From contig NC_061867.1 of NCBI RefSeq assembly GCF_907164915.1, positions 52,269,852 to 52,333,851 on the forward strand: a stretch of DNA of 64,000 nucleotides, written 5' to 3'. A program made the translations under genes and the position numbers. The stretch's first letter is position 1. Every line of letters starts with the position of its first letter. The notes under the pieces were generated by a model. It made no database searches. It was not told where the DNA came from and saw only the letters and a list, made by a program, of their open reading frames with translations. The DNA is from Impatiens glandulifera. Taxonomy: Eukaryota; Streptophyta; Magnoliopsida; Ericales; Balsaminaceae. Below, one piece after another: positions 35,741-49,100 of this stretch.

Positions 35741-38607
35741 TTTTAATGTTATTTTTTAAATTTAATTATTTTTAATTTTATGGTAGTTCAATCCGGAAAT
35801 TAATAAACCCACATATTTAATTTAACCCTCCCCACCAAACATGTCGTAAAAATCTAAAATTAAGCTTTACCAACCTTTTATTTTTATACCGCAGAACCCA
35901 TGACAATATTTATGTTACGTGATGTTGCAAAGGATTCCCGACTTTTCACTAATATTGTAAACATAAATAAGTAATTACAACAAAAAAATTATCAGGAGAA
36001 AAATAAATAATAGGAATATATATATATATATATATTTTGTTTTAATATATATATATATATGTATATTTATATATTAAAAAAAACAAAAAAAATAAATAGT
36101 TACAATAAATTAAAACAATTTCTAAAATTGCACTTAAACGCTTATATTGGCATGTTGGATGATGACAGCGACAATCTCACATGAGCCCAACCAGATTATT
36201 CAATGGGTCCCTCACTTCAGCCCAGTACCATCATTTTTATAAAATTTTAGAATCAATAAGATATTATAATTACATTAGAGATAATAAATACTTAAATCCT
36301 AATTGCTAATAGTTTTTTAATTTATGATTTTTTTGGGTTAAAAATACTTCTGTCCACCCCTGGCCATGTTGAATTTATTCATATAAAAACAATTCATTAA
36401 GAACTAATTAATTTGATTTTAGTTTATTCTATCAAGTCATATGAACCGTAATGAATTTGTGTATTAGACAATAATTAAGTATTTTTTTTTGTTTGTTTGA
36501 GTTTGTTACTATCTTTATATACCATATTTTAATTTGTTTCAAAAATATATTATTTTTTTAAATATTTTTTATATTTAAATCAAGATAGTCAAAATTGAAA
36601 ATTTATTTAAAATAATTGTCATTTGTATACTTGTAAGATTGAAAATTTATTTTATAAAAATATTGTTATATATTATTATTTATATATAATTAAGTATAAA
36701 AATAAAATTAAAGTAAAACAAAATCAAATTATAAATGAACTTATTAATTATTTGAATAAACTATTTTTTTTCATTTTTTAAATATAAATTGATTTTATTT
36801 ATTTTTTTATGTAAAATAATATAAGACGATAAAAACAAAGTGATAATACGGTTGTTTGTCATATTAGTTCTCTTTATTTAAAAAAAATATATATACAACG
36901 ATAAAATTAAACTAGTAAAATTTTAATATCATAAATTTAGTATTTAATAAAAATCTAATGGATTTAAGAATTTTTTAAATCAGAATTCATAATACTACAA
37001 TCATAAAATCTTAAAACATAATTCTAGATTTTGCAAAACTTTATTTAAATGATGTCTTTTATTTCTTTTAGTAGAAATAATTTGTTTATGAAAAATGGGA
37101 AAGAAATAAAATTTTGTTTTTTCTCAATTTCATATTCTTTTTGAACAAGATTGCAGATTTTTGTTTTTGTTGTTTTGCCCCTAAACTTTGGGATCATTAT
37201 CATTTTTTACCTTACAATCTAATTTACAAACAATTTTGGATTTAAAAGTCTTTTTCCTCCTCCTTCTCTATTTCTATATAGAGTAGGCATTTATGAAATG
37301 TAAGTTGCAACAAGTGAGATAGGGGCATATTTGGTCCATGTTCTATACAATTAATAATATAAAATTAAAACAATTTTTTTTTAAAATGATGCAATTAGAG
37401 AAAATAAGAGAGGATAGTTTAATCATATTAAATAACAAATAGAATGAAAAACTTGTAAAAGAATAAAGAAATAAACAAACTCAAATGAACTCAAATAGAT
37501 CTCACAATCAAATACATTATCCAATTATTAAAGTCAACTTATAATAACGCATCACATCATATAAATCACAAGTAATAATACTATAAATCAATCCCGATAA
37601 CATTTCGATCCGTACTTCTAAATATACTATATCATGTCATTTTAAAGATTAAAGGATCCATAATTCAAATTAAGTTAAATCATTCATCATATTAACTTTA
37701 AATCTATTTTCCCAAAAAATACACACCTCAAATATTAATTCCGACATAACAAATCATCTTGTTAAGAAACTTATCGAAAAATTTGAATGAAAAAACATTT
37801 CAATCGCAAACAAGAGTAACAGATTTACATTAGGGTTGAGGTGGGCCGAAGCCCATTAAAAAATGTTGATTTATTTTAATATAATAATATGATATGATTT
37901 TATATTTCATAATTTTTCAATCTAATTTACTATTAATGAAATTTTCACTTCATTTTTTCTTTTTATTTTGTTAAGCACAACACAATTACTTTTCAAACTC
38001 AACACTAACTATATTTTCGAAATCAATTTATCTTTCAAACTCGAATCTTATATCTCTCGAGGAAAATAATATAAAAAATTGTATTAATCGTTTAAGCACA
38101 ACCAAACACGCACAAGATATAAGAGAAAGAAAAAAACAGTTGTCCAAAGTATTATTGAACTCGTATAACCTTAAGAAACAATTAATATTTTACTAAATGC
38201 ATTTACTTTATCAAAGGAAAATTAGTAAAGTTAGTGTGAAATCATAATTTAATTTAATACAAAAATCATATGGAAATGGATCAAACTAAACGATTCGGTT
38301 CGGCACCTATCTTGTCGGACCGTAATCGTCACGTGTGTGTTTTATGTGTGTGTGTGAGAGAAAGACAGAAGTCTAGTATGAAGTTATATGTTATCAGTCA
38401 TGTTCATCGAAACGTCCACCAAAAATCCAAAGAAGAAAAAAAATTAGCTCCATTTTCTCTCTCTATAGAGCTATTATCTCTCTTCCTTTCATCAAACTTT
38501 TTCTCTCCCCCAAACCCTAGACACAACAAAATTTCCTCAAATCTCCCCAAACAAAAGTCAACTCCACAAACCCATATTTAATCTTCGATCATATCCACTA
38601 CCCAGTA

Positions 38608-38637
38608 ATGCATTTTCTCAGATTCACTCAAATCTAA
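38608..38637 (+). other. Upstream open reading frame of the NGATHA gene
   Basis: A short frame, MHFLRFTQI then TAA, lies in the leader and ends 13 bases before the main ATG at 38651. If the transcript starts upstream, it could reduce translation of the B3 protein. Confidence 0.45.
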
Positions 38638-38650
38638 ACTCAATTTCACG

Positions 38651-39616
38651 ATGAATTTCGCGGCCGCCACTTCCTCCGCCGCTGACTTATCTCTCGGATT
38701 ATCATCTTCCTCCGAGGATGTTCTAGAAAAAGAACACATGTTCGACAAGGTTGTAACTCCGAGCGATGTCGGAAAACTCAACCGTCTCGTGATCCCTAAA
38801 CAGCATGCGGAAAGATACTTTCCGTTGGATTCTTCGACAAACGAGAAGGGTTTGTTGTTAAACTTCGAAGATCGTATCGGAAAACCGTGGAGGTTCCGTT
38901 ACAGTTACTGGAACAGCAGCCAGAGTTATGTCATGACCAAAGGTTGGAGCCGGTTTGTTAAGGAGAAGAAACTCGAAGCCGGCGATATCGTTTCCTTTCA
39001 TAGAGGCATAGGAGATGTCGGTATGTAAATAAATCAAGTTTATTATTATTATTATTCATTAATTAATTAATTTATATTATATAATATATATAAAGGTAAG
39101 GATAGACTTTTCATTGACTGGCGGAGACGGCCGGAAAATACGGCGGTGGTGGATACTCGTCACCGGTATCCTCCATTCGGAAGTTACTTCTCGTTTGATA
39201 ATTACCGATCCTACCCTTATCATAATCAACCATGGAACAAATTTTCTGGACCATCTAGGGACCACTCGGTCTATTATCAACATCATCATCAATTTCATCG
39301 AGGAAGTGGTCCTTACCATACATTCTCAGCTCCTGTAGAACAACCCTTTACCGCCGGTGGTGGTGGTGGTGGCATCGATGGCGGTGGTGGATCGGTTTAT
39401 CATCACGTGAATCCGAATCTAATGTGTTTGAGATCGAGTGGAGTTCAGACACGACAGGAACCGGTTTATGAATCGATTCCAGTCATGAAGGGTAAAGTGG
39501 AGAAGAAGAGGTTGAGGTTGTTTGGAGTGAATATGGATTGTCCATTGCCGGAATCTTCGGGTGAAGGATCTTCACGTTTTGTTGGCAAAGGGAAATCGTC
39601 GTTCGATCTAAACTAA
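38651..39616 (+). CDS. NGA: NGATHA-like B3 domain transcription factor
   Basis: There are two exons, 38651-39020 and 39096-39616, joined over a 75-bp intron (donor GTCG|GTATGT, acceptor AAAG|GTAAGG), giving 296 aa. The B3 DNA-binding domain spans about 28-136, with [50 protein letters not shown] and [10 protein letters not shown]. The intron splits the domain after GDVG. The N terminus has DLSLGL (12-17), an EAR-like LxLxL repeat. The C terminus has the RLFGV repression motif (264-268, [11 protein letters not shown]) and ends SSFDLN. His- and Gly-rich linkers fill the middle. NGATHA proteins act in the nucleus to shape leaf margins and the style and stigma. Overall order and length (about 300 aa) match NGA1-NGA4 better than the shorter NGA-like proteins. 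A single continuous frame over the intron is impossible because a stop follows at 39026. Confidence 0.93.
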
Positions 39617-42600
39617 GCTGAATGGGTTAATTTGTTTTGATAAAAAATAACGCTCTTTTAAGGTATGATCTTCCTTCATAACTGGTGGTGAAGATTGAGA
39701 GACTTTTTAATTATGTTAATTTTGTGGTTTTTGTTTTCAATGCATGTACAATTTTATATAGGTTTGAACTTATGATCATATATTTTATAAACATTTGTTT
39801 AATTTAGTGTTTTTGACAATCAATTTCGTGATTTCATGCTAATTTATTCTTGAAATCTCGATCATTATTATATCTTCTATTGCATGCCATTATATATATA
39901 TATATATAGACTAGTTCATTTAAGCCTAAATTTTGTGGGACTGGGGAGAGGAGGAAGATGGAGGAGAAGGAAAAAGGTATTTATCAAAACCCATTTTCAT
40001 TTCTCTTCTTGGATCATCATCATCTCATTGTTTTTTCATGAAATTAATATGATTATTATGAAGTTTTAATATAAAATATTGATACTTAAACTATTTTTTA
40101 AGGGTTTTTATCATAATTTTTTTATATGTATTAATGAATTTGTTTAATTTATCTATTGAAAATAAAATTAATCATTTTTTCTTCTTTCCTTTTATGTGTT
40201 AGAATTGATTTTGATAAATTATCATATACCCACATCAATTTTAACTGATTTTGATTGTAAATTAGAATTAATATGCTCATAATTGAACTATGATTGTACT
40301 ATTTTCCTAAAAAAATCATATTGAACTGTTTTTGTATGTTTTATCATAATTTGTAAACTCCACAAAAATATTACTAAGTATGAAATGATTTTATATGCAT
40401 AAAAAATAATTAGTTAACTTTTTTTTTTAAATGTTCATATAATATGATATATATGAGATTTGTTAAAGTTCAAAGTGCTACCAGAATATTTAAATTATTA
40501 TCCCTTTACCATTGTAGTTTTAGTTTTAATTGTAATTTAAGATTAGTTTTGGATGAGTTTTTATCGTAATCTTGCGATGCTCATCACAATATGGACTGAA
40601 ATGGTTGTATCGATCCAAGAAAATTATTTTTTTCTCTCATTTCTCTTGATGTGTTTGAATCTACAAATGAATCACATGATCATATGCATACCCAGTTTGA
40701 TTTTAGGGTTGATCTATATGCATTGATTATAAATTATTAATGAATGTGATGACTTAGTTCTCTGCTAGCCAACCAGCAGCCTACAGAGAGGCCTTTCTGA
40801 TTCAATCTTTCTGATATATAAAGTGTAAATATATATATTTATACACATAAATACATTCACCATTAATAATTTCTTCAACAAAAACAGCTGTCCTTGGCTG
40901 GTCCTAACACAGTTGGAGAAGATAATAAGAGGAAAGTTTCTGGGAAACTTTTAAGCATGAATTTATTTTTATTTATATTACTAGCTAGATAGCCTTTTGA
41001 TTAAGTAAATATTATTAGTTGTTATTTCATTGTCATGTCTTATTCTTATAAATTATCTACCTAGGGTTTGTCTTCTTTCTTTATCTTCATTTATAACTGA
41101 ATCTATTACCTTAATTATCTTTTATAACATGATCTTATAGGGATCTGCAAAATCTTAGTTTTGTATGAAAACAAAATTGCACTTTATAAATTAGCAGTAT
41201 ATATACTAATTGATCATGAGATTCCTTAAAATGAAAATAAACAAATTTATGCCATGTTTTTATATTTTTGTGTTTACTCATAAATTTCGTTTTAACTTAT
41301 AGATTTTAACTCCATTATTTTGTTCATGGTGTGGGAAATTTTAGATTTATTTGGTTTTTGAATGTCACTCCCCTTTGGCTGCCCTTTTGTAGATTTTAGT
41401 GACACTTCAGTAACTGTCGCTAATTCTTTTGGTGCCCTACTTTTATAAATTTTGTACTTTGTTTGTATGATCTTTGCATTTTATGTAATGAATTTTTAAC
41501 ATATTTGTCTTTATGTAATAGTATTGAAATAATTATTTGTCTCTACACTGGTACACACTTTTTTTTTATATATGTGAGCATTAGTTTTTTAAAAGATTAA
41601 TTATACGCGTAATCGTAATCGCGAATATTACGATTTTATGAGAGAATGTTTGGAGGAATAACTTCAATTACAGTTAAATATAAAACATTCATGTACTAAA
41701 ATTAATCAACTGAGTAAATTAGATATCAGAACCATAAAAAAAAAAATTAAAAATCAACTAGAATCGTCACATAAAAAGTAAGTCAAATTTAACCTTAATT
41801 TCCTTCTTAATAGTCTAATTGGCTTGCTCTACTCTAGTTTTCACCCATAATAGTTCACTCCTCTATATAATTTATGCATTTAGTTTTGTCTCAAACACAA
41901 ATTCGATTGTTAATCTTTATTTTCTGTCAACGTTCTCAAAAATCTTTTCCTAATTGTTGATCTCATCTTCAACAAATATTAACTCATTCGTATATTTTAC
42001 TTATAAGTGCATACATTTAACACATACGTTTGGGTTTCTTATCGGGTATCACACCATGTTAAGGACCATTCTCCATCTCCATGGTAGTGTTAAGAACATC
42101 GAGTTCTACTCCTCGACAACCTACTTTTCTTAATGTCGTGAATAGATACAATCATTATCTAGAGGTATCTTGCCTTCAACAACATGTTCTTCCAATTAAG
42201 CAATTTTATACATATAGCATATTGGAGATCATCGAGCGATATGTCATTAATCAACAATAAAATTCTTCACATCGCTTTATCAGAATCATCAACAATGTTC
42301 CTTATTAGAGAATGAATTTGTCATTAAAAGATTAAAAGACTAAAATATGTGATGTCTCATGTTCAAAGTACCATAAAAAATTTAATGTCCCTTACCTATT
42401 GATGGCTTTGAACAATAAAAATCTTTGTGGTAATTTGAAGAGTTTCATGTTAATATTTATGTTGCCTTCTCTACAAACTCTCCTCTCCCTCATAAATGAC
42501 TTTATATAGTTTGGTATGAATGTATTTTTTGGCTGAATCATTAGGACCGGTTCAAATGTAGAGAGCATTGAATCTTCTTTTTATTTTCACTCATTCAAAA

Positions 42601-45600
42601 GGTACTTCATTATGATTATTATGACTTTTTTGTCTATCATGTATATTGGTAAACTACGACGACGAATGAGTTCCAATTCGACCTAACCTCTTTTTGTTTA
42701 TTAACCACTTTAACAAACATTTTGATGGAGGAGTCAAATTGTAGCAAGATTTGATTATCTGATAGAATCGTCGATAATTTCATATTCTTATAGAGAAAAC
42801 TCATCCTTAATTAGTTGTCACCAACAAAATATAATTGTGTTCGAGTCCTTGATATTATTTTTAGATCTCTAACCCAAACGATATAGTTTCCATTCCTAAT
42901 ATATGTACTTCGTTTATAAGATAAACTTAATTTGTCTCACACAATAATAAACATGTTTGGTATAGTACATTTTCATCTTACATTACTATAGTATATATGT
43001 TGCATAGGATGGGATGAGTAGATTCATAGAACACATGAGTAGCACTGGTCTATTTTTTTAAGTTAAAATGATATAGTTAATTACTTAATTTAAGATCCCA
43101 ACTTTGTAATGAAATGTTTGGAAGAAACCCTCTTATTACAATATAGGATATCATCATGATATCGTCTTTCATCCATCAGGCTTGAAATTCGTCCACAATA
43201 GCGATATATATGATTTATTAGGTATAGTAATTAAATCAAATAGCATACTTAAGTTATATTACCTATACTTGTTTAATTAACAAATCAAAACCATTTTACT
43301 AAATATTACACACCTTTATTGCATGTGATCCTTAAAGTTTATTTTAAGATGTCTATAATTAATTTATAACTAATTACAAATGATCTGATGTTGAATTAGG
43401 TTCACAATCTCCAATTTCATTGGAGTTAAACATGGCTTAAATTTGATATTTAGTTAAACATGTTAACAACTAATTATTGTAATATGATTTTCTTCATACT
43501 CATATGTCAATAGACTCGCCCGGTCCCATTTTAAAAGTCAAGTTCCTCTGGAAAACTCCCAAAATTCACACAAATTTTTCATTTTGAAAACCAACCCATC
43601 AAATCAATAACATATATACTTAACCTGAAAAGCCCTCATGGGTTATTTTCTCAATGTTAACCTATTTATCAACTTTCGAATCTAACTTTCTTTTTCTTTA
43701 GACAATATCTCTTTTACACGTCGTTATACCTCATCAACACGGTTTTGCTTATAGTTGTTTTCAATAAAGAATTTTATATGTCATGATTATGCGAAGCTTC
43801 ATCATATGCTTGAACGATTTGCAATGATATGACATTCAAATTTGAACAGAAAAAAGGTAGGGCTAAATCCAAAGTGATTTTTGGTCTAGATGACTAGGGA
43901 GGGGTCTGGCTATATTGTACATATAGGTAAGAATTATGGGCAGAATAGAAGAGTAAAGTAGAATCATTCCTTTGTCAATAGACCAGGCATGGCTATGTAT
44001 ATAGTAAAGTAATGTACATTGTTTGTTTGCCTTTGAAAGGACAATCACTGACATGCTTATTAATCTTATTACTCTCGTATATGCCTACTCAAGACCCATA
44101 CTCAGACAAACCAACAATATTGATCATAAATAAGAAGCCAACTTCCAATTACTATATTCAAAAGTTGACCCCACACTATGCATATGCAAAATTCTAGCAT
44201 CTAGATTCTAACCTAGATAACTAGCTAGCTTCTCTAATGCATGTTTAGTGTTTAGTCCACTTATCTCTATCAATCTAGCCGGGGCATAATGATGACATTC
44301 ATAAGTGATATGGGTCACATATGAATTGTGTATTTGTGCATGTCTTTAAAATTGTGGTGAAATTTTTTTATCAGCACCATAAGTTATGATAAAAAAAAAT
44401 CATAAATCAATTTGATCAATCTGAAAAGGACTCCAATGGCATTTTCATAAGTGTTATGGGTCATGTATGAGTTGTGTATTTGTGCATCTTTAAAATTGTG
44501 GTGAAAAAAACTCGATAAAAACTAATTAATCAACAACACATGTTATAATAAGAACTTTCATAGATTATAAATCAATTGTTGTATGGAGAGTTTCGGTCTC
44601 TAGGCGTCGCCTAAATGGCAACAACAAGAGAAATCGATCATTTGATCGACTCAACTCATGAAAGCCTTAAACTATTAATAGTCATATAATTTATGGAAAT
44701 AGTCATAAGTTATAGTTTAAGCATGTAAGGCTAGTATAAGGAAAAAATTTGAAATTTATTAATATTTTTCTATTGTATTATACAAATTAAGTTATTGTAA
44801 TTGTCATTAATTTTGTAAAATTGTAAATTATGAGTTTTTTTTTGAAAAATTGGATTATTAATAAAATGTTTTTTTTATTTAATATATATATATATATATA
44901 TAATTAAATAAATAAAGAGAAAAATGGGGTGTATTGAAAATCATATGACTGAATTTACTTTCATTAATATGGATAGTTTTGATGTCTGTGCAGCTAAAAA
45001 ACAGTTACCAGACAGTAATAACGAAATTCCTTCTTTTTTTTTCAACAATAAATTAAGTTGTCTTTCTTCCATATCATAATAAGTCCTTACCTTTTGGTCA
45101 TCAGATAAACTATTGAGGCCAAATAATTTGTGTCATCTTCCCTTATAACCTTTCATTTAAAAAATATATTTACTTTTTACCAATGTATTCTTGTAGACAC
45201 GAATATGAACACGAATATCGGCCTCTCTCGTGTCACTCACACTACTTTCAGAAAAAAAAAATTAAAATAAATATTTAAGAGCGCAAAAATATGAACTATG
45301 ACAAAAAAAAAAAAAAAAAAAAACAATTGGATAAATTTTTACATAAACAAATATAACTAAAAAATTACCATTATTTTGTAATGTTGGGAGTACATGTTTG
45401 TATTTTCAATTTCCAGCTAAACGACATTGAAGAGACCCTATAACTAATTATATGATTTTGTAGCTTATGGCAGTAGTAGGTCTGGGACCCCTAGGGTTTG
45501 GATGCATTATGCTATGGCAAACTTTTCCTCATTAATAATGATATTAAAGCTAGAATCCCAATTTAATATAACATTTTTATTTCAAAAAATATTATGGTTT

Positions 45601-45821
45601 GAAATTGGATTTGTTTTGGAATATTTGATAGTAAGCATAATTTGATTTTAGTATTTTTATTTATTTTAGAAATGGTCGACCTATTAGTTAAAATGAGAGT
45701 GGTTTAAGTATACAGCGAAACTAAATATAACATCCTACAAAATTAAAATTTAAAATTCATAGAAAGAAAATTAATTAACCAAAAGTTTCTCAAATAGAAG
45801 ATCAATCATGGACTTCCCAAC
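39617..45821. other. Gene-free AT-rich region downstream of NGATHA
   Basis: It holds the NGATHA 3' UTR and AT-rich spacer with TA runs (about 39892-39908, 44883-44902) and a poly-A run near 45304-45324. Stretches near 42000-42900 are less AT-rich, but translation in any frame gives no recognisable family. A direct duplication lies at 44290-44515. Confidence 0.55.
44290..44515. repeat. Diverged direct duplication, period about 140 bp
   Basis: The two copies share CATAAGTG(A/T)TATGGGTCA, GTGTATTTGTGCAT and CTTTAAAATTGTGGTGAAA in order, at about 44296-44368 and 44434-44505. It is non-coding. Confidence 0.7.
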
Positions 45822-46170
45822 TAGGGAGGACAATTATAATGTGTTATGCGGTTTTGGTTTGAATTGTTCTATTATGGGCAATTTTTCTCCGATTTGATGG
45901 TAATTGACCGGGGATGAGACGGGGTAATTTGTGTCCCTCGCACTGACCCTGTCCCGATTTTACCTTAATTATGCCCCGAACACTAATAAACACAATTAAA
46001 TATATAACATCTGTTTATATAATTTTTTAAAATATAATTTATTTTGTTAAAAAATTACGGTATAACGGTGTCCCGCGGAGATTCCCTGAAACCAAACAAA
46101 TTTTCGAATTACAATGTGCCAGGGATAATAAATGCATGTCCCGTCTCAATCCGCCCCATTGTCATCCCTA
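45822..46170. mobile_element. hAT-type MITE, TSD TTCCCAAC
   Basis: This 349-bp element has ends TAGGGAGGACAAT and ATTGTCATCCCTA. The 8-bp target copies TTCCCAAC are exact, at 45814-45821 and 46171-46178. The inside has GACGGGG/CCCGTC-type words (GGGGATGAGACGGGG, TGTCCCG) but no open frame. Confidence 0.9.
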
Positions 46171-49100
46171 TTCCCAACTCAACGGACCTTCCAAAACAAA
46201 TATAAAAAATGTCCTAATAAAAGTAAAAATGTCCTAATAAAAGGGTTATAGATTATTAGATTAGAAGCAAATTTGGTTTTGAATATTTGATATTTAATGA
46301 TCATGCATTCCAGCTTTGATCTTATCCTTCATATATGAATAATTAGGTTGTCTAAAAGATTGGACAAAATAATTATGGCAAAATTGGCTATCTCAAACCC
46401 GTGAATAGTGTAGTCCCCATCAGATCTTCATGCATATGTTGATTTAGAGAGAAAAAGATAGTTAAATTCTTTTGGTGATAGGCACAATCATTTATGACAA
46501 TAATAGAGCAGGAAAAGATAGTGAAAATGAGAAATGGAGGGAAACAAGTGAAATTTTTGTTGCTATTGAAGAAGTCATATTGTAAGGGCTATAGGGCTAT
46601 AGTACTATTGGTTTCTCTAGATGGCCCATTGTTTGAGCTTACAAGGCATACGGTTTTAGCTTGTCGTGCCCTAGAAGATGTTTGGGTGAGAGCGATGTAT
46701 TGTTTGACACCATTATGGATTATTTTTGTACTCGTTGTCTTTTTTCTTTTAAATGAATACAATATTATTTATCCAATAAATTGTGAAAATCGCACACTAA
46801 TGGTAAAACCAAACAAAAAATGGTTATAATCAAGTTATGACATGTTTATGATAAATTATTCGAATATTACTCAAACGATATAAAAAAACACTAAAAAATT
46901 TATGATTATCGAAAAATTAAAGTAACTCACAACCAATGAATTTAGATGTCACATCAAAGGATCAGAAGATTGGAGAATCAGGAGAGTTCATAAAAACTTT
47001 CTTGTTTCTTCAATTTGTGGGATCTTGTTATTAGTTGAGATTTGGATGGACGAAAAATACATGACAAAGGGATATGTCTTATGAAAGTTAAATGGATTGT
47101 TATGGGGTGACACCTATTTGGAGTCTCATTTGGAATTTGACTAAAATTCAGTTGGTGATATTTAAGGCTCTCGATAGTTATTGAGAAGTTTGGATTGAGA
47201 CGATAAATATAGCGAGTCTGAATCGTTTGGTCAATATTCATATTATCTTTTGTTAGACTAAGAAAAAGAATCGATGTGCTTTCAATGATCGTATTAATCG
47301 ATATGTATTATGAAAACTTGTATTAATCGATAGGTAGTTTCTTTAGGTTTAAACGACACTATTTATGAAAACTTTTATTATGTTTTTTAGTCAAATTTGC
47401 TTGTAAGTAATTGAAATTTAAATAATTATAATAATTAACTAATACTCTATTTAAGAAAATTATAATTATTAATGTATATGAAACAACTGCTAAATGGTTT
47501 GTGGTGTGCCATGCATCAATTAATTGTCTGAAATAACATCATTACTGACGCACAAAATCATTTACTAGCCTTTTATTAGCGTCGCTAAAAACTTTTATAC
47601 TGCTTTTATTATGCGTTGCCAAAATTCTTGCCAATAAATAACTTTATGAGCCGGAAAAGTTCATTTTCTTGAAGTTGATACTAAATATTCATAATCAATT
47701 GATCACTCTCTATTAGCAACTACAACCTGTTTTATCTTTACGGTAAAACTAATAACTTTTTTACAATTTACTTTATTTTTTTGAAAATTTAATAGTAAAA
47801 TTTCAAACTCAATAGGTAAAGTAGGGAGATGGAAAGTGACAGTACAATAAAGGGGTGTAGGTTTTAAGGATGGAGTTGTGGGCAGCAGATCCCAGAAAAC
47901 CTCTGCAAAATTGTTGTGAAAATATATGCTACTCATGATAGACCTCTCCCTAGCTAGCCAGCCCGTAATTGTCATTAATTTCTTTTTCCAACAAATTTAA
48001 CTTATTTACAAAAACACAGTTAAAAAAAATGATCATTTTCATTGTCACAATCGTGCTCTATGGTTGGACCGAATTTTGGAAGCATCAATGATCTGTTACA
48101 TTTGTTCAAAATGGTCCACAATATAATTATTGCTAAACCTTCAAAATTAGTTACTAAGTAACTAGACACCAAACTTGTGATATCGATGTTATTTCGTCTT
48201 AATAAATTGTTTTTTACTATACTAACCCATAAGAATACATGCATGAGGATTATAATATTACACAATTACAAGACAATTTATTTTCAATCTACATTTATAT
48301 TTCATTCAACTATATATAATATTACACTCATAAAAACTATTTTTCGATTTCTCAATCAGGAGACCCACAACCTCATATATTTGATGCTCTATGATTAATG
48401 CAACACCTGAATATGCAATGGTTGTGAATGAAATCATGTAACATTGGATAGATTTAATTAAAAATTTGGGACCCTTTTGGGGTTGTTGGTTTTCAAGATA
48501 GAGGTTTGAGTCTACACTCTTCTTCCTTCAAATTTATCATTTTTTTTAGATTCTTTAATGTGTCATGTCTTAATTTCCCCCATTTCCCTAGGCTAATTTA
48601 ATGCTATTACAACATTATTATTTAGCCCCCCATTCACCCCCAAAGACTGTCCAATTTTTAGGCCCATGTTCATTGTCCACACATTATGTCTTAATGTGAA
48701 CCACCAACCCTAAACCCTATTATATATATATTTTTTTGTCATTTCATGACCTTATATTTGTCTTCATTTTCAAAGCCCTTCAATTGAACTATTTTCCTAC
48801 TCTAGGGCATATTATTCTTGTGGGATCCTAATAGATGTTATTGTCACACAAAAATTATGAATAGTATATTATTATCTTTGAGATGGGATGTAATGTAATT
48901 CTATTGATCATGTCATGGCCTGTTTTGGAGAATTCATTTTGATTGGGATAGGTCATGAAGTAATGTGAAGACGATATTTTTAATTGTCCGTGACAGCACA
49001 AACATGTCGCGTGGAATTAACGTGCAAATGGATCTTGTTGAGCCATGTACACGACACGGGCTTGTGTCGGTCACCCATTACCCTTTCTCTAGTAACACCA

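Larger units (their letters stand above)
28791..38269. other. 9.5-kb AT-rich gene-free region
   Basis: No stretch here can be assigned to a protein family on either strand. The few open frames above 60 codons have composition typical of AT-rich chance frames. It includes TA microsatellites (about 32743-32767, 35696-35738, 36018-36062), one tRNA-like SINE candidate (33018-33130) and another (about 34640-34715). Confidence 0.6.

Noticed and set aside
42000..42900. Less AT-rich stretch that might be a decayed gene
   Set aside because: All frames were read and none gave family text. It was left as spacer.
46494..46829. 111-aa plus-strand frame
   Set aside because: It has no recognisable domain, its composition is like chance AT-rich sequence, and it shows no splice or promoter context.
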